Shown here in pieces: positions 10,320-22,370 of a stretch of DNA of 64,000 bases. This stretch comes from Gentiana macrophylla (Eukaryota > Streptophyta > Magnoliopsida > Gentianales > Gentianaceae), in assembly GCA_026214975.1 (NCBI GenBank), contig CM047806.1, positions 95,937,811-96,001,810 on the forward strand. The letters run 5' to 3'. The notes under the pieces are model-generated. The model was not told the DNA's origin and ran no database searches. It saw only the letters and a program-made list of their open reading frames with translations. The stretch's first letter is position 1. The number at the start of each line of letters is the position of its first letter. The position numbers and the translations under genes are program-made.

Positions 10320-11019
10320 TCTGTCAGCCCCAAAAATGCAGTCAGATCGACGGCTTATTTCCGGAGTTGCAACCGTTGGAACAAGAATTCCACTGTTCAG
10401 ATTGAAGAATAAAGAGGGTCGAACATACCCTCCAAATTTCGTGCCGATCAGAGTCCGTTTAGATACCCGATCGTCACCGGAAAGTTGCTGCTGTAACACC
10501 AAAACACAGCCGCCCCATAAACGTTGTCATATCGACGGCTTATTTCCAGAGTTTCAACCGTTGGAACAAGAATTTCACCGTTCAAATCGAAGAAGAAGGA
10601 GGGACGAACAAACCCTCCAAATTTCATGCCGATCAGAGTCCGTTTAGATACCCGATCGTCACCGGAAAGTTGTCATTTGTAACACCAAAACACAAATACC
10701 GCCCCAAAACGCTCGTCGATCGACGGCTTATTGCCGAGTTTCAACCGTTGGAACAAGAATTTCACCATTCAAATCGAAGAAGAAGGAGGGACGAACAAAC
10801 CCTCCAAATTTCATGCCGATCAGAGCCCGTTTAGATACCCGATCGTCACTGGAAAGTTGCTCAGAACACCAAAACGCAGCAGCCCCAAAAACGCAGCCGA
10901 TCGACGGCTTATTGCCGGAGATTAAACCGTTGGAATAAGAATTCCACCGTTCAGATTGAAGAAGAAGCAGGGTCGAACAAACCCTCCAAATTTCGTGCCC
11001 GATCGAGTCGGCGCCGGCT
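10320..11019 (-). repeat. NL1 tandem array, inverted, four units
   Basis: Four units of about 185 bp starting near 10320, 10507, 10694 and 10877, with GATCGACGGCTTAT, AACCGTTGGAA, CAAACCCTCCAAATTTC and CCGATCGTCA in each. They are reverse complements of the units at 9655-10195. The 124-bp spacer 10196-10319 separates the arms, so a transcript could fold into a long imperfect hairpin. Confidence 0.88.
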
Positions 11020-11398
11020 ATGCCCGTTCTTCGCGATGATTCATGATAACTCGACGGATCGCATGGCCCTCGTGCCGGGCGACGCATCATTCCATGACGG
11101 AGTAGCACGTTGCGAACAAATCACGATTGGAAACACCGATTTCCACCTTTATGGGTATTCAGCACAGAAAATCCGATCGTCGGTCGAGGAGTGCGTTACA
11201 CCTGACCTAACAATGTCCCCGAAAGATGCAAGATCAAACTCTCTAAGTCCGCAGGATGCATAGCCAACATGAGTCTCGCAGTCGGGCTCATGGACGAGCT
11301 CTCTAATTACAAGCTCTCTATCAGCGAGCCCTCTCATTACAAGCCGTCCAGGTACGAGCCCTCATGGAAATTTATTCCCGTTTTTACAACATAAATGA

Positions 11399-11712
11399 CC
11401 TATATTATTTTGGAACTCACCCTACCGAACATGGCGGGTCGAGCTATTTTATTTTGGAACTCACCCTACCGAATATGGCGGGTCGAGCTATATTATTTGG
11501 GAACGCACCTTACCGAACATGGCGGGTCAAGCTATCTTATTTTGGAACTCACCCTACCGAACATGGAGGGTCGAGCTATATTATTTTGGAACTCACCCTA
11601 CCGAACATAGCGGGTCGAGCTATCTTATTTTGGAACTCACCCTACCGAACATGGCGGGTCGAGCTATCTTATTTTGGAACTCACCCTACCGAACATGGCG
11701 GGTCGAGCTAGG
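11399..11712 (+). repeat. 44-bp tandem repeat, seven copies
   Basis: Copies phased at 11421, 11465, 11509, 11553, 11597, 11641 and 11685 by the word CCTACCGA. The core is GGAACTCACCCTACCGAACA, then TGGCGGGTCGAGCTA and a TTATTTT stretch. As 44 is not a multiple of 3, the same peptide words appear in all frames; the open frames here are repeat artefacts. Confidence 0.97.
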
Positions 11713-11975
11713 ACCGAGCTCGGCTTGGCACCATATTTGGAGCTCTATTGAGCGAATCCTTAATAAGACCGAGAGCTCGGCATCATATTTGGAGCTCTAT
11801 TGAGCGAATAATTAATAAGACCGAGTTCTGCTCGGCATCATATTTGGAGCTCTCTTGAGCAGATCTTCTATAAAACCGAGCTCGGCTCGGCATTATATTC
11901 GGAGCTCGCCTTTGAGAGAATCATTTATAAGACCAACTTCAGTTCGGCATCATACCTGGAGCTCGCACCCAAGCA
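11713..11975 (+). repeat. 55-bp degenerate tandem repeat
   Basis: About four and a half imperfect units with the words GAGCTCGGCATCATATTTGG, AGCTCTATTGAGCGAAT and ATAAGACCGAG. It directly follows the 44-bp array. Confidence 0.85.
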
Positions 11976-13293
11976 AATCTTATGGTCTTTATTGTGTTTG
12001 CAGGACAAACACATGATCAACAATATGCGGGAAGTCAGTACAAACTGGCCCAGCTCGCTCAAATAAAGTCCGAGAAGTCAGACAAATCTGGACCTCTTTC
12101 GGCAAAATTATAAGTCAAAGAGATCGACGAACCGAGCTCCGCAGTCGGACTCAAAGAAAATTTCACAAGTCAAGCAGGATCGATTTAACCGAAAACTCGC
12201 AGTCGACTCGGAAAAGTTTGCTAAGGACAAACTCAATAAGTCAGTAGATGCATAAATCGAACTAAGATGCATTATAGAAAGTTTGTAATAATCAAACTTT
12301 CTAAGTCTCGCAGACGTAAAACGAATTGCAAAGCTCTACAGGTAAAGTTCGAGGCAAAAATCTACACATCGCTACTAAGTATGCCATCCGAAAACTATAA
12401 GTTAATGCATGGCATACTTGGGGCAAGACACCCCATGGCGGATCAAAGTACTTCGTAAGTGTCTTTGAAAGTAAAATTAGGCAAGAGAACTTGCAAAAGT
12501 TTGCATATATTAAAACATTGTACATGAAAAAATTGGAAGCTTTTCTCAAAAGTATTACAAAACATACTCCAAAGTTTGAGCTCCGCAGTCGGACTCAAAG
12601 CTTCACCAAGGACGGACCGAAAAGTTTTCTTAAGTCCGCTTGATGAGACATCAACTTTCGAACTCCACAGTTGGACTCAACAAAGTTTGCGAGCCAAACT
12701 CATCGGATTGAGCTCCTCGATCGGACTCACCAAGTCAAGACGACAATCAAAAGTATGAGCTCTCTAGCTCACCCTCCGTAAAATTTCTCAGAGACCAAAC
12801 TTCTTTAGTTCGTAGACGAACTCAAAGCCGAGCTCCACAGTCGACTCGCCATAAGATCATCTGCAGGACGGACTCGCAAACATTGCTGGTAAACTTCCTA
12901 AGTCCCCAAAGGACCCGAGCCGAGCTACACACAGGTCGGGCTCGTAAGAATACAACGAGGCATAAACGAAATGCAAGTTTAAGAAGCATTAAGGGGTTGA
13001 GTTCGCCCTGCACTCAGAGCACGAGTAAGATTCTCCATAGAAACATTGACCTAGGGCACCGGGCAGAGCCGTTGAAGCATAAGCAAAGAGCCGCAGGGAA
13101 GGCACTAAACAAGGAATTGCGAAGAACGTTCTCAAAACCGCTCCACTTCGTAAGATGTGGGCATGAATGACAAATCATAACAAGAACTATGCCACCTGGC
13201 GAGAAGGCCATTATAAAGTTCTACAAGTCTAGATGACAGTGGCCGAACAACACCTCTAACAGATCCGACCTCACAATTAATGGTTCAGTCAGA
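11976..13293 (+). other. NL1 non-coding interior
   Basis: No coding signal. Short words recur at irregular spacing: CGCAGTCGGACTC or variants near 12134, 12585 and 12835, and CAAAGTTTG-type words. This suggests an old, broken-down tandem array. Open frames of 60-95 codons here have no recognisable domains. Confidence 0.7.
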
Positions 13294-13306
13294 TCTGGGG
13301 GGCTTA
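13294..13306 (+). promoter_or_regulatory. NL1 polypurine tract
   Basis: TCTGGGGGGCTTA immediately upstream of the 3' LTR at 13307; the G run is the likely plus-strand primer. Confidence 0.75.
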
Positions 13307-14033
<727 letters not shown>

Positions 14034-14038
14034 GTCTC

Positions 14039-14239
14039 AATTCGGAAGAGGGAAAGTAAGGAAGGGAAAAATATTTACGGAAATAAAGTATCATAGTTCA
14101 AATTGTATCGTTGTTTCATTGATTTGATTCAATAGTAGAGATACAAATATATATGCCTTTAGCTACTCTGCCAACAAGTCAAATAATAAGATAAATGCAT
14201 ATAATAATAATTTTAGATTGATTCTAATTATCCTCGACA
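14039..14239 (-). mobile_element. Copia 3' LTR fragment, minus strand (copy A)
   Basis: In element orientation the LTR begins TGTCGAGGATAATTAGAATC at 14239 and runs leftward. The stretch from about 14091 matches copy B (45936-46038 plus 53285-53326), which NL3 interrupts. The left limit is unclear: 14039-14090 is not shared with copy B and may be the rest of the gypsy LTR cut at 8931. A C-rich stretch at 14240-14249 is the reverse complement of a polypurine tract GCGGGGGGCG, so this is the 3' LTR of the pol fragment to the right. Confidence 0.78.
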
Positions 14240-14289
14240 CGCCCCCCGCAATCACGTGGGAAGTGGCTGAACACGGATATTGGAATTTA

Positions 14290-15061
14290 AACTGGCAAAA
14301 CGAGGCTGAGCCAACGGTTTTTTGAGGACATCGGCTAACTGATCCTTCGAGAAGATAAAAAAGATGCTGATTTAAATGTGCCGATCTTGAGAGCTGCAAC
14401 TAATTCATGAACATGGTGGATGTCGATCTAAATGTGTTTGGTGCTGGCATGAAACACCGGATTGTGATCAAGGTAGGTGGAGCCAATATTATAACACCAA
14501 AGAGTAGGTGGGGAAGACAACGGAACCTGCATCTCACATAGAAGACTGCAAAGCCATTGAAGTTCCGTGGTGGTGTTAGAAGAGTCTCATACTCGGCCTC
14601 AATGCTACTCTTTGAAACGGTCAAGTTGCTTACTACGCCAACTAATAAGATTTTCACCAAGGAAGATACAATAAGCCCTAACAGAGCGACGATTATCACT
14701 ATCAGTAGCCAAATCAGAATCAGAATAAGCCCGGAGCGAAATAGGTGACCGGCGGAAAAGAAGAGACCGTCGGAGACAAGTGCTATAAGATACCAAAGAA
14801 TACGCTTTAATGGAAACCCAGTGAGCTTTGGTAGACAAATGCATAAACTTACTAACCTTGTGGACCGTGAACACAATGTCAGGCCGAGTGAAACTTAGAT
14901 ACTGCAGACCGCCAACAATAGTGCTGTAAAGCGAGGGATCGGCACTAGGAGGGCCGGCGTCTAGAGTAAGACAGGTGGATGCCAACATTGGTGTTTGACA
15001 TGGCTTAGTCTTGTCCACAGAGGCACGCTGTAGAAGCTGAAATATATACTTGCATTGAGTG
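14290..15061 (-). pseudogene. Ty1/copia RT C-terminal part and RNase H
   Basis: Minus-strand 3' end of copia pol. In the first frame, 15060-14860 gives [19 protein letters not shown] and [16 protein letters not shown], the end of the RT domain; then AYSDSDLATDSDNRRS and GENLISWRSKQ from RNase H. After a frameshift the frame 14660-14400 gives [14 protein letters not shown] and the RNase H tail. Two or more frameshifts make it inactive. The 3' LTR follows at 14239. It is truncated at 15061, where the plus-strand SIRE fragment begins. A very similar piece is at 54013-54590. Confidence 0.88.
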
Positions 15062-15068
15062 AAAAAAA

Positions 15069-15990
15069 ATGCTATGTGAAAAGTTTGCAAATCTAATGAA
15101 GAGCAAATTCCAAATGAGTATGATGGGAGAAATGAACTACTTTTTGGGGTTGCAAGTTAAACAGATGAAAGATGGAATCTTCATCCATCAAACCAAGTAC
15201 ACTAAGGAGCTGCTGAAGAAGTTTGGTATGGAAAACAGCACCAGAATATCAACTCCAATGAGTACAAATATCAAATTGGATGAAGATAAAGAAGGCAAAG
15301 ATGTTGATCAGACTTTATACAGAAGGATGATAGGCAGTCTGTTGTACCTCACTGCCAGCAGACCTGATATATCCTTTGCTGTAGGTGTTTGTGCAAGATT
15401 TCAATCTAAACCTAAAGAAAGTCACTTAGGTGCAGTCAAAAGAGTTCTCAAGTTCCTAAAAGAGACTTTGGGAGTAGGGATATGGTATTCCAAGGATGGA
15501 AGTTTCAAAGTTATATCCTACTCAGATTTTGATTATGCTGGATGCAAAATTGATAGAAAAAGCACCACAGGAACCTGTCAATTAATGGGAAACAGACTGG
15601 TTTCCTGGTTTAGCAAGAAACAAAATTCTATATCAACTTCCATTCCACTTGGAAAGTTTGAACACATTGTCTTTGGAAGTTGTTTGTGCACAAGTACTTT
15701 GGCTAAGACAACAATTAAGGGATTATGGAATAGAAGAAAAAGAAATTCCAATCATGTGTGACAACACAAGTGCAATTGCTATCACAGAAAATCTTGTTTT
15801 GCACTCAAGAACCAAGCACATTGATGTGAGACATCATTTTATAAGAGATCATGTTGAAAAGAAGGATGTGGTGGTTCTGATATCCTCATCGAAGATCAAC
15901 TTGCTCGATATCTTCACTAAACCACCGGATAGTGAAAGATTTGCTAAACTAAGGATCGAACTTGGAATTATCAAAGTTGGTGATAATCAA
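15069..15990 (+). pseudogene. SIRE RT end and RNase H, frameshifted
   Basis: The plus-strand frame starts in the thumb part of RT: MSMMGEMNYFLGLQVKQ near 15115, then YRRMIGSLLYLTASRPDIS at about 15320 and RNase H beginnings ISYSDFDYAG and RLVSWFSKKQ. Near 15650 the frame shifts. The other frame continues VLWLRQQLRDYGIEEKEIP, RTKHIDVRHHFIRDHVEKKD and DIFTKP to about 15990, the end of copia pol. The replaced segment around the shift has lost the usual acidic catalytic residue context. The truncation at 15069 removes the polymerase active site. Confidence 0.92.
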
Positions 15991-16640
15991 GCAGTTGTAA
16001 TCGAATTCACCAAAGGGATTAGTCTTTGCTATGTTGGGTGAGCTCACTTAGCAGATTAGTCATTGGTATCAACAATTCCATGTACTTAATTTTGGACAAT
16101 TAAGCAAATGAAGTTGCCAAGGGATTGGTCTTTGTCATGTTGGGTGAGCTCACTTGGACGGATCGAGTCATTGGTATTAAACTTCATCTTGTATTATCAA
16201 TTGAACAAAACAAGAAGAAATCAAGGATCAACAGAGTTACTATGTCAAAGAGTCTTTGAAGCATCTTTATCGCCAGGTCGCGAGCCAACCCTACCGAGGC
16301 CAACCTGCTTTGAATGGAACGTTACACAATCAAACTTATTAAGTCAAAAAGCGGCTTATGGGATATTTATTCTATCCTTTATAATCTGCGAGCTAACACG
16401 ATCCAACAAGCATAAAAGCGTTATGGAGAAAGTAATGGGCCACGTGTCAAGTTAGCATTTACTCAAATTAATCATGGTTAACTGCACAGTACTTACTCTG
16501 ACAATCTTAACTGCATTTGGCTATATATACACAGACTACTACACAAAGGCTACTACAAAAATCTCAGATCGATTCTCTCTGTTTTTACACTGTGTGAACG
16601 CAGATTTACAAGTTATCTTCTTCATCTTTTTCTTTTTACA
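15991..16640 (+). other. SIRE spacer between pol and envelope-like frame
   Basis: No convincing coding region. A partial direct duplication at 16015-16075 and 16121-16180 shares TGTTGGGTGAGCTCACTT and GTCATTGGTAT. A TATA-like CTATATATACAC lies at 16521-16532, upstream of the envelope-like start; whether it is used is unknown. A 115-codon open frame at 16108-16455 shows no recognisable domain. Confidence 0.6.
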
Positions 16641-19600
16641 ATGGCGGAAAAGATTGACGTTCAAATTGAAACAAGCCAAAGTGTTAGAGGCTTTGTTGTT
16701 GATGCTAATCAAACTGAACTAGCAATCAACATTGGTCGAAGAATAAGGAGATATGCAGGATTGGAGAATGTACTCAATATAAGAATGGAAACAATCTCAT
16801 ACACGAATGTTGTGAGCTTTTGGAAGAACATTGTGATAAAAGAAGGGACAGAGGCATTCAAAACCACTGTGAATGCCCAGGAGATTGAGATTTCCCCAAG
16901 TCTACTAAGGTAAGTTTTTGGTTTTGAAGAAGTAGAAGATGGTGCAGTAAATCCTGAGGAAATGGGATTGTCAAAGATGGATTTTATTGACAAAATCAAG
17001 AGAAATAAAGACACCAAATCAATTCCAGGCATCAATGTTAGACATATTGGGAATGAATACAACCTGCTGAGCAAAATCATTGCTAAGAACATATTAGAAA
17101 TTTGGTTGGAAGTATGGATACTCTATCGGACCCAAGATAGAGCCGCGATGATCATCTGCATAAGTATGAAGTTTGATTGGGCTGGATACTTTATCCATTA
17201 TATGAAAAATGTTGCAAAAGAGGAAAGAGAAGGAAAGAGGAAATCCAAGGCCTTACCCTTAGGATTAATGGTTCAGACCCTGCTGAATCATTTGGAGATT
17301 CCTGATGTAGCACCTGAAAAGATAAATCAATCCAGGTACAAGAAAGAGATTGATTATCCCATCCCTGGTCTGGATGATGATGAAGACGGTGTCGCCGAGG
17401 TCGAGAATGATGATAATGATGGTAATGATGGTAATGATGGTGATCTTTGGTGGTGAGCAGGTCAAGCAAACTGTCAAGAAATCATTAAACTCCGCCGCAC
17501 CAAAGAAGGCTACCGAGAAAGAAAGGTCAGCGACACTAGAAAGATAACGAAATATTAAAGCCTAAAAGAACAAGGAAGCATACAAAGATGCATCGCTAAG
17601 TCTCGCCGAGGTTCCATCTGAAGTTGAGATTACTGACCCTGCTGTAGCTGCTAGAAAAACTGTTGTTGAGATTTTGAGGGAACAACAGAAAGAAGACAGT
17701 AGAAAGATGAAGTCTACGGTGATTGAAATTGATGATGAGCCACTTTCCAAGAGGATGAAAGAGTTTACCCACAAAAAGAAACATGGAAAGGGAAAACAAT
17801 TGAAAATATTAGAGGCTCAAAGGGAACAAGAAGAAGCAGTAGAAGAAGAAGTGGAAGTACAAGGAGAGGCTATTGATGCTGAGCCATTGACTATTATCAA
17901 GCCTAATGAGGATGCAGAGGTTGTTATTAAGCAACCTGCTGGAGAGTCACAACAAACTACAGAGACTGAACCTGCTGTTGATGTTGTCGAATCCTCACCT
18001 GCTAAGGTTGCTGAGCCTACTGAAAGTGAACAAGTTGTTGTTGAGCAACTTGTAGAAGAACCACAACAAACCACTGAACCTGCCCCTGCTGTGGAAGTTG
18101 AAGAATTGGTTGAAGACCCTGCAAGTGTTGCAAGAAGTCAGGGGGAAGAGCAGTCTGCTGCTAACCCTGCTGATGAGCATGTAAGTCAGGGGGAACCAAG
18201 TGTTGTACAGATGAAAGTAGTAGTTACTAATATACAACCTCAAAGAAACTCATCGACTTTGAAGCATCTGTTGAAGAAACAATGCATCTACTTGTTGGAA
18301 CCTTTGGAGGTCAACAAAGTACTGAAAATGCTCCCAGAATGTCTTTCATGCCCTTTGAAAGACATGTGAAGGAAAAGAAGAAACCAGAAGAGTTTGTTGA
18401 TCCCAAACTTCAGCAAGTGGCTGATTATTTCCAATGGAAGTTTGGTTTCTACAAGAGACAAAAGCCTGCTGCAGAACCTATGACAGACTTTGATGAATAG
18501 GATTTTAACAAATTGGGAGTGGAGAATTTGCTGGATCTAGTTGATACCACTATGTTGCAATCTAGATTGATGGACATCTTTGAAGATCAACAAAAAGATG
18601 AGGGTATCAAGTTCAGGGATCCAAGAGATGATGATGATTCATCCTCCTCATCAGATTCTGGAGGTGATTTTCCATCTGGACCAGGAGGAACCAGTGGTAC
18701 TGCAATGATAATTGAACCAACTTTACAACAGTCCACTGATACTGGTAAGTCTGCTGAGGGTCAGCAGACTGGAGAGATGGATGAGGATATGCAGGACCTC
18801 ACCATGGATGATCTGGAGGCATTGATCAATGATGGACTTAATGGTGCTGCAAATAGGTTGGTTGGTGAATCCTCTACTTTATTTGTTGAAGAACCTATAG
18901 CACAATCTGAAAATCAACAAAGTGCTGATTTGGATGAAGAAAGGATTGCTGACCATGTTGAGCCAAGTGCCAGTTCAGAGGACTCAATCCAATATCAAGA
19001 TGGATTTGACATTGAGGGCACTCTTACTAAAACTGCCATTATCCTAACCAAGATTGGTCATGCTGAAGGATTCCAAGTGGATAATGAGGCAATATTCAAT
19101 CCTCAAAGGTTGGAACAGGAGGTTCAGGCTGCTAAGGTTCAAACAAAGACTTTGAACAAAGGTTGGAACAGAGGTGCAGTTCTTTCGGATAAAACAAAGA
19201 CTGGACACAAAGTTGGAACAATCTTTGGGTTTGGAGGAAACCCCTACTATTGTTGTAGAAGAGGCAGTTGTAGTGGAGCCTACTGGAGACAAAGCCACTG
19301 TAGGGAAAGATAGTCAGCAGACTGTTGTTATTGATGAGGATGAACAGCTGCTGGACTATGACTACAGTGATGAAGAATTTCAAATATTTGAGGAAGAAGG
19401 TGCTGATGAAGAACCTGCACAAGATCCAATAATGGAGGATATTCTTGGTGCTATGGTTGAGGAAGGACCTGCCCCTGTTGGGAGAGATATGAGTAGAGCA
19501 ATGGTCATCAGCAGACAACAGGCACAATACAGAGTTGATGAGCCTGCTGATGAAACTACTGGTGGAAGAATGGCTAGTGGAGTGCCAGTTGAAGTTTTGA

Positions 19601-19771
19601 ATGAATTAAGAACTGTCAGGAATGACATGCAACAATTAAGAACTCAACTGGATAGACAGGAACAAAGATTTGAAGAACTGATGAAGCTGGTGAATGACAA
19701 CAGACAATCTACTGATACAGTTGCTTCAAATTTCACATCTACTCAAAATGCTGTTACTGATATGATGTTAG
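16641..19771 (+). pseudogene. SIRE envelope-like frame, first part, broken
   Basis: Long frame downstream of SIRE pol, start MAEKIDVQIE at 16641. The N-terminal part (16641-17340) is of ordinary composition, with GINVRHIGNEYNLLSKI and ALPLGLMVQTLLNHLEIP. An acidic run follows at 17369-17455, then a Glu/Val/Gln/Pro-rich region with QQTTE-type repeats (17820-18200), further acidic, Ser-rich segments to 19100, and a heptad-rich, probably coiled-coil region near 19615-19690. The frame changes or stops at several places, including about 16914, 17456, 17545, 18369 and 19300, so no intact product exists. No hydrophobic signal peptide or transmembrane segment is evident. Copia-N interrupts it at 19771, and it resumes at 42996 in the same phase. 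Confidence 0.85.
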
Positions 19772-21549
19772 TGTTAGGTGTAGTGCCCGAAAGATAATTT
19801 ATGTAATTGTTTTTGGTGACAAAATTTATCTCACCTTATTACTTGCTTTGTGCTTGTAAGTAATACATCATTGCAAACCCTAAGTATATCTGTATGTAAC
19901 CACTTAACTTTCGGTGTATGGATTACACGTGAGGATTGAGTTAGTGGTGATATACTTAAATCGTTAGTCCATGGTAAACTTAATCGAGTTTAGGGTCTCT
20001 TGATTAAAACACCAATAATGCGCCTGAACACCATATGGTGTGATAGTCTTATCCGGACTGCCGGTAGAGGGTACCTACGCTGGGGCATTTATATATGATG
20101 GCATTCATATAGATCGGACCGATTTAATCTGAATTTCTCGATATAATTCCGTAATCGAGAATCTTATTAAATCATTAGATGATCATATATGGATCAACCT
20201 TAATCCCGAGGTGATCACGAGTGCCGCTTGTCTCGGGTAGTGTTTGATGTGTTAGTTACGGTTCACTTAGATATGTGTTCCAAGCCACTTCTCATTGGCA
20301 CTATCTCCTGATGTGTAGTTCGATTTTCACAGACATGGAATCCATTCCTTCCTCGCGGGAAGTAGAGAGACAGTCCCTTTATTTGTTAACCCTAAGAAAG
20401 TGATCGATCCCGGAGTTCACATTTGACTAATTAGCTACTAGTCGATATGTGCACTAATTGATCATCAGGGGGTTAATGGTAAATAAGGATAAGATATTCT
20501 GAGTCAGGTTCATGGAGACTTCCCACTCAGAATGGACAGTCTATGGAGGGTTAATCCGTATGTAGTGATTATATCAATGGACACTTATCTACTCTATGGG
20601 TTGAGTGTAAGTATATATCTATAATTGGTAGAGTTCAGTTTCGGGTTTATGGTGGCGTAATCCTGGAATTAATAATTTAATATATATATTCTGTTCGATG
20701 AATAATATAATTAATTATTGAAGCTACTGGTTATAGGTCAATAGTCCCCTCATGTGAGCTTCACGTAATTGGACTAATAATCTTGTTATTTGGGCCTCAA
20801 AGTGATAATTAATTGGGTTTTGGCTAATTAATTGATATTTAATGGATATTATTTAGTTGAAATTTAAATAATATAATACATGAAAAATATATTTTCATGC
20901 GCACATGTGAGCTTAGTGTGGCGCCAATATGTCTTGGATTTTCCAAGAAATTAGTTTTCTTCGATAATGACATATTGTGTAATTAGTTATTTATTTGTTA
21001 AATAATTAATTGGATAAATAAAAGAAAATAATTTATTTATTATTTATCTCTTAACTATAAGGATAATTATATTTTCTTATTATAAGATTATAATTATCTC
21101 TTATTTTTGTTGGATAATAATAATTAGAATTATCTCTTTTATTTTGTTAAACCGATTGGGTATAGATTTTCTCTCTTGATTTTGCCTATAAAAAGAGAGT
21201 TCTAGAGCCCCTAGGTGAAGAGAAGGCCACGAAATTCATAGAGAAAAAAGTCTAAAGAGTTCGATCCTTAGCTCCACCCGGTTGGAGAAAAACTTAGGGT
21301 TTTTCTTGGAAGCATATCAAGGAGGTTCTCATATCAAGAAGGGTGTCCACCAACCACCGTTTGGAGAACACATTGGAAGATCAAGGCTTCTCATCCTAAG
21401 ATCAAAGCTTCTCTTCCTACTATTGGTATGATTTTCTTAACCCCTTGTAGTAGTTTAAGTCCTTTAATTATGTATTGTGTTATATAAGTCGTGATCCATC
21501 CGCTGCGCGTAGATCTAACTCGTTTAGATCTAAGAACCTGCATCCTTCA
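19772..21549 (+). repeat. Copia-N 5' LTR
   Basis: 1,778 bp. TATA-like CTATAAAAAG at 21186-21195. AT-rich middle (20640-21130). It matches 41214-42995 throughout by eye, with differences concentrated around CAG, CTG and G runs. Confidence 0.95.
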
Positions 21550-21551
21550 TG

Positions 21552-21569
21552 TGGTATCGGAGCCAGGTT
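21552..21569 (+). promoter_or_regulatory. Copia-N primer binding site
   Basis: TGGTATCGGAGCCAGGTT, two bases after the LTR end; matches the initiator tRNA-Met type TGGTATCAGAGC apart from one or two bases. Confidence 0.92.
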
Positions 21570-21850
21570 CCACGGTTTATATATTCATAATCATAATTAA
21601 ACGATTTAAAGGAGTGGAATTGCATGTAGGTAAATTTTATTTATTGTTTTATGCTTTGATAATGATTAATTGCTATGGTTGAAGAGATGGATTGGGGGTT
21701 GACACTGTTTACCCGTTAGATCTATTGTAAAATCATATAAACAATGAAAATTCGTTCATATGAGTATAGGAAATTATGTAATTTAGTTTTATTGCAATAT
21801 TAATTTCCAGAAAATAGATCTGTTTAGTAGCTGTTTAGTTATTTCGATTT

Positions 21851-22370
21851 TCCCGTTGATCGAGCCGTTGAAACAACGATCCCTCCGGTCAGAATCAATA
21901 TTGGAAGATGGTGAACAATTACACAAAATTTGACGTCGATCGGAGTCCGTTTTGATATCCGTTCGTTGCTGCAAAGAAGCTGCTGTAACAGAAAAACGCA
22001 GGATTCACAGAAACGCTACCTGTGACTTCCTCGAATTTCTGGGAGAGTTTGGACCGTTGAAACTCAAATCCAACTGGTCGGATCGAAAAATATGGAGTTT
22101 TTGACGTGGCATAAAAATTTCAGGTCGATCGGGATTTATCTCGATTCCCAATCGGCCTCAGGAAGTCTTTTGATGCACTGCTGTAAAAGTCAGATCCAGC
22201 TGCAAGTTGGGCGGCTCACTGGAGAAAATTGACAAGTCAAAGATCTGATCCAACCATCCATACTGAAGCCCGGGGAATGAGGAACAGATCTGGAAAGTTT
22301 CGTGGCGATCCGAGTTCGTTTGGTTTGCCGATCGTCGAAGATTTTGAACAGCTACATATTTGGGTTTCTA
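21851..22370 (+). repeat. Copia-N leader repeats related to NL1 arrays
   Basis: Three diverged units of about 165 bp, centred on 21940, 22120 and 22310. Each has a CCGTTGAA-type word or equivalent, an AATTT stretch, a GTCGATCGG or GCGATCCGAG word, and a C/GGTTCGTT-like end. The first unit has GTCGATCGGAGTCCGTTTTG and CTGCTGTAACA, directly comparable to NL1 units (GATCAGAGTCCGTTTAGATA at 10446). They lie between the primer site and the expected gag. Confidence 0.72.

Noticed and set aside
10728..11108. 126-codon minus-strand open frame, and others at 9715-10647
   Set aside because: They run through the NL1 repeat units, change frame with the unit length and have no family resemblance.
11399..11712. 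CRISPR-like array
   Set aside because: The repeats are contiguous with no unique spacers, in a plant retroelement context.
11364..11803. Repetitive open frames of 71-115 codons
   Set aside because: Produced by the 44-bp tandem array, which gives the same peptide words in all three frames.
14557..14748. Plus-strand 63-codon open frame
   Set aside because: Shadow of the minus-strand copia RNase H.
17191..17477. Minus-strand His/Ile-rich frames
   Set aside because: Antisense of the acidic GATGATAATGATGG run in the envelope-like frame.
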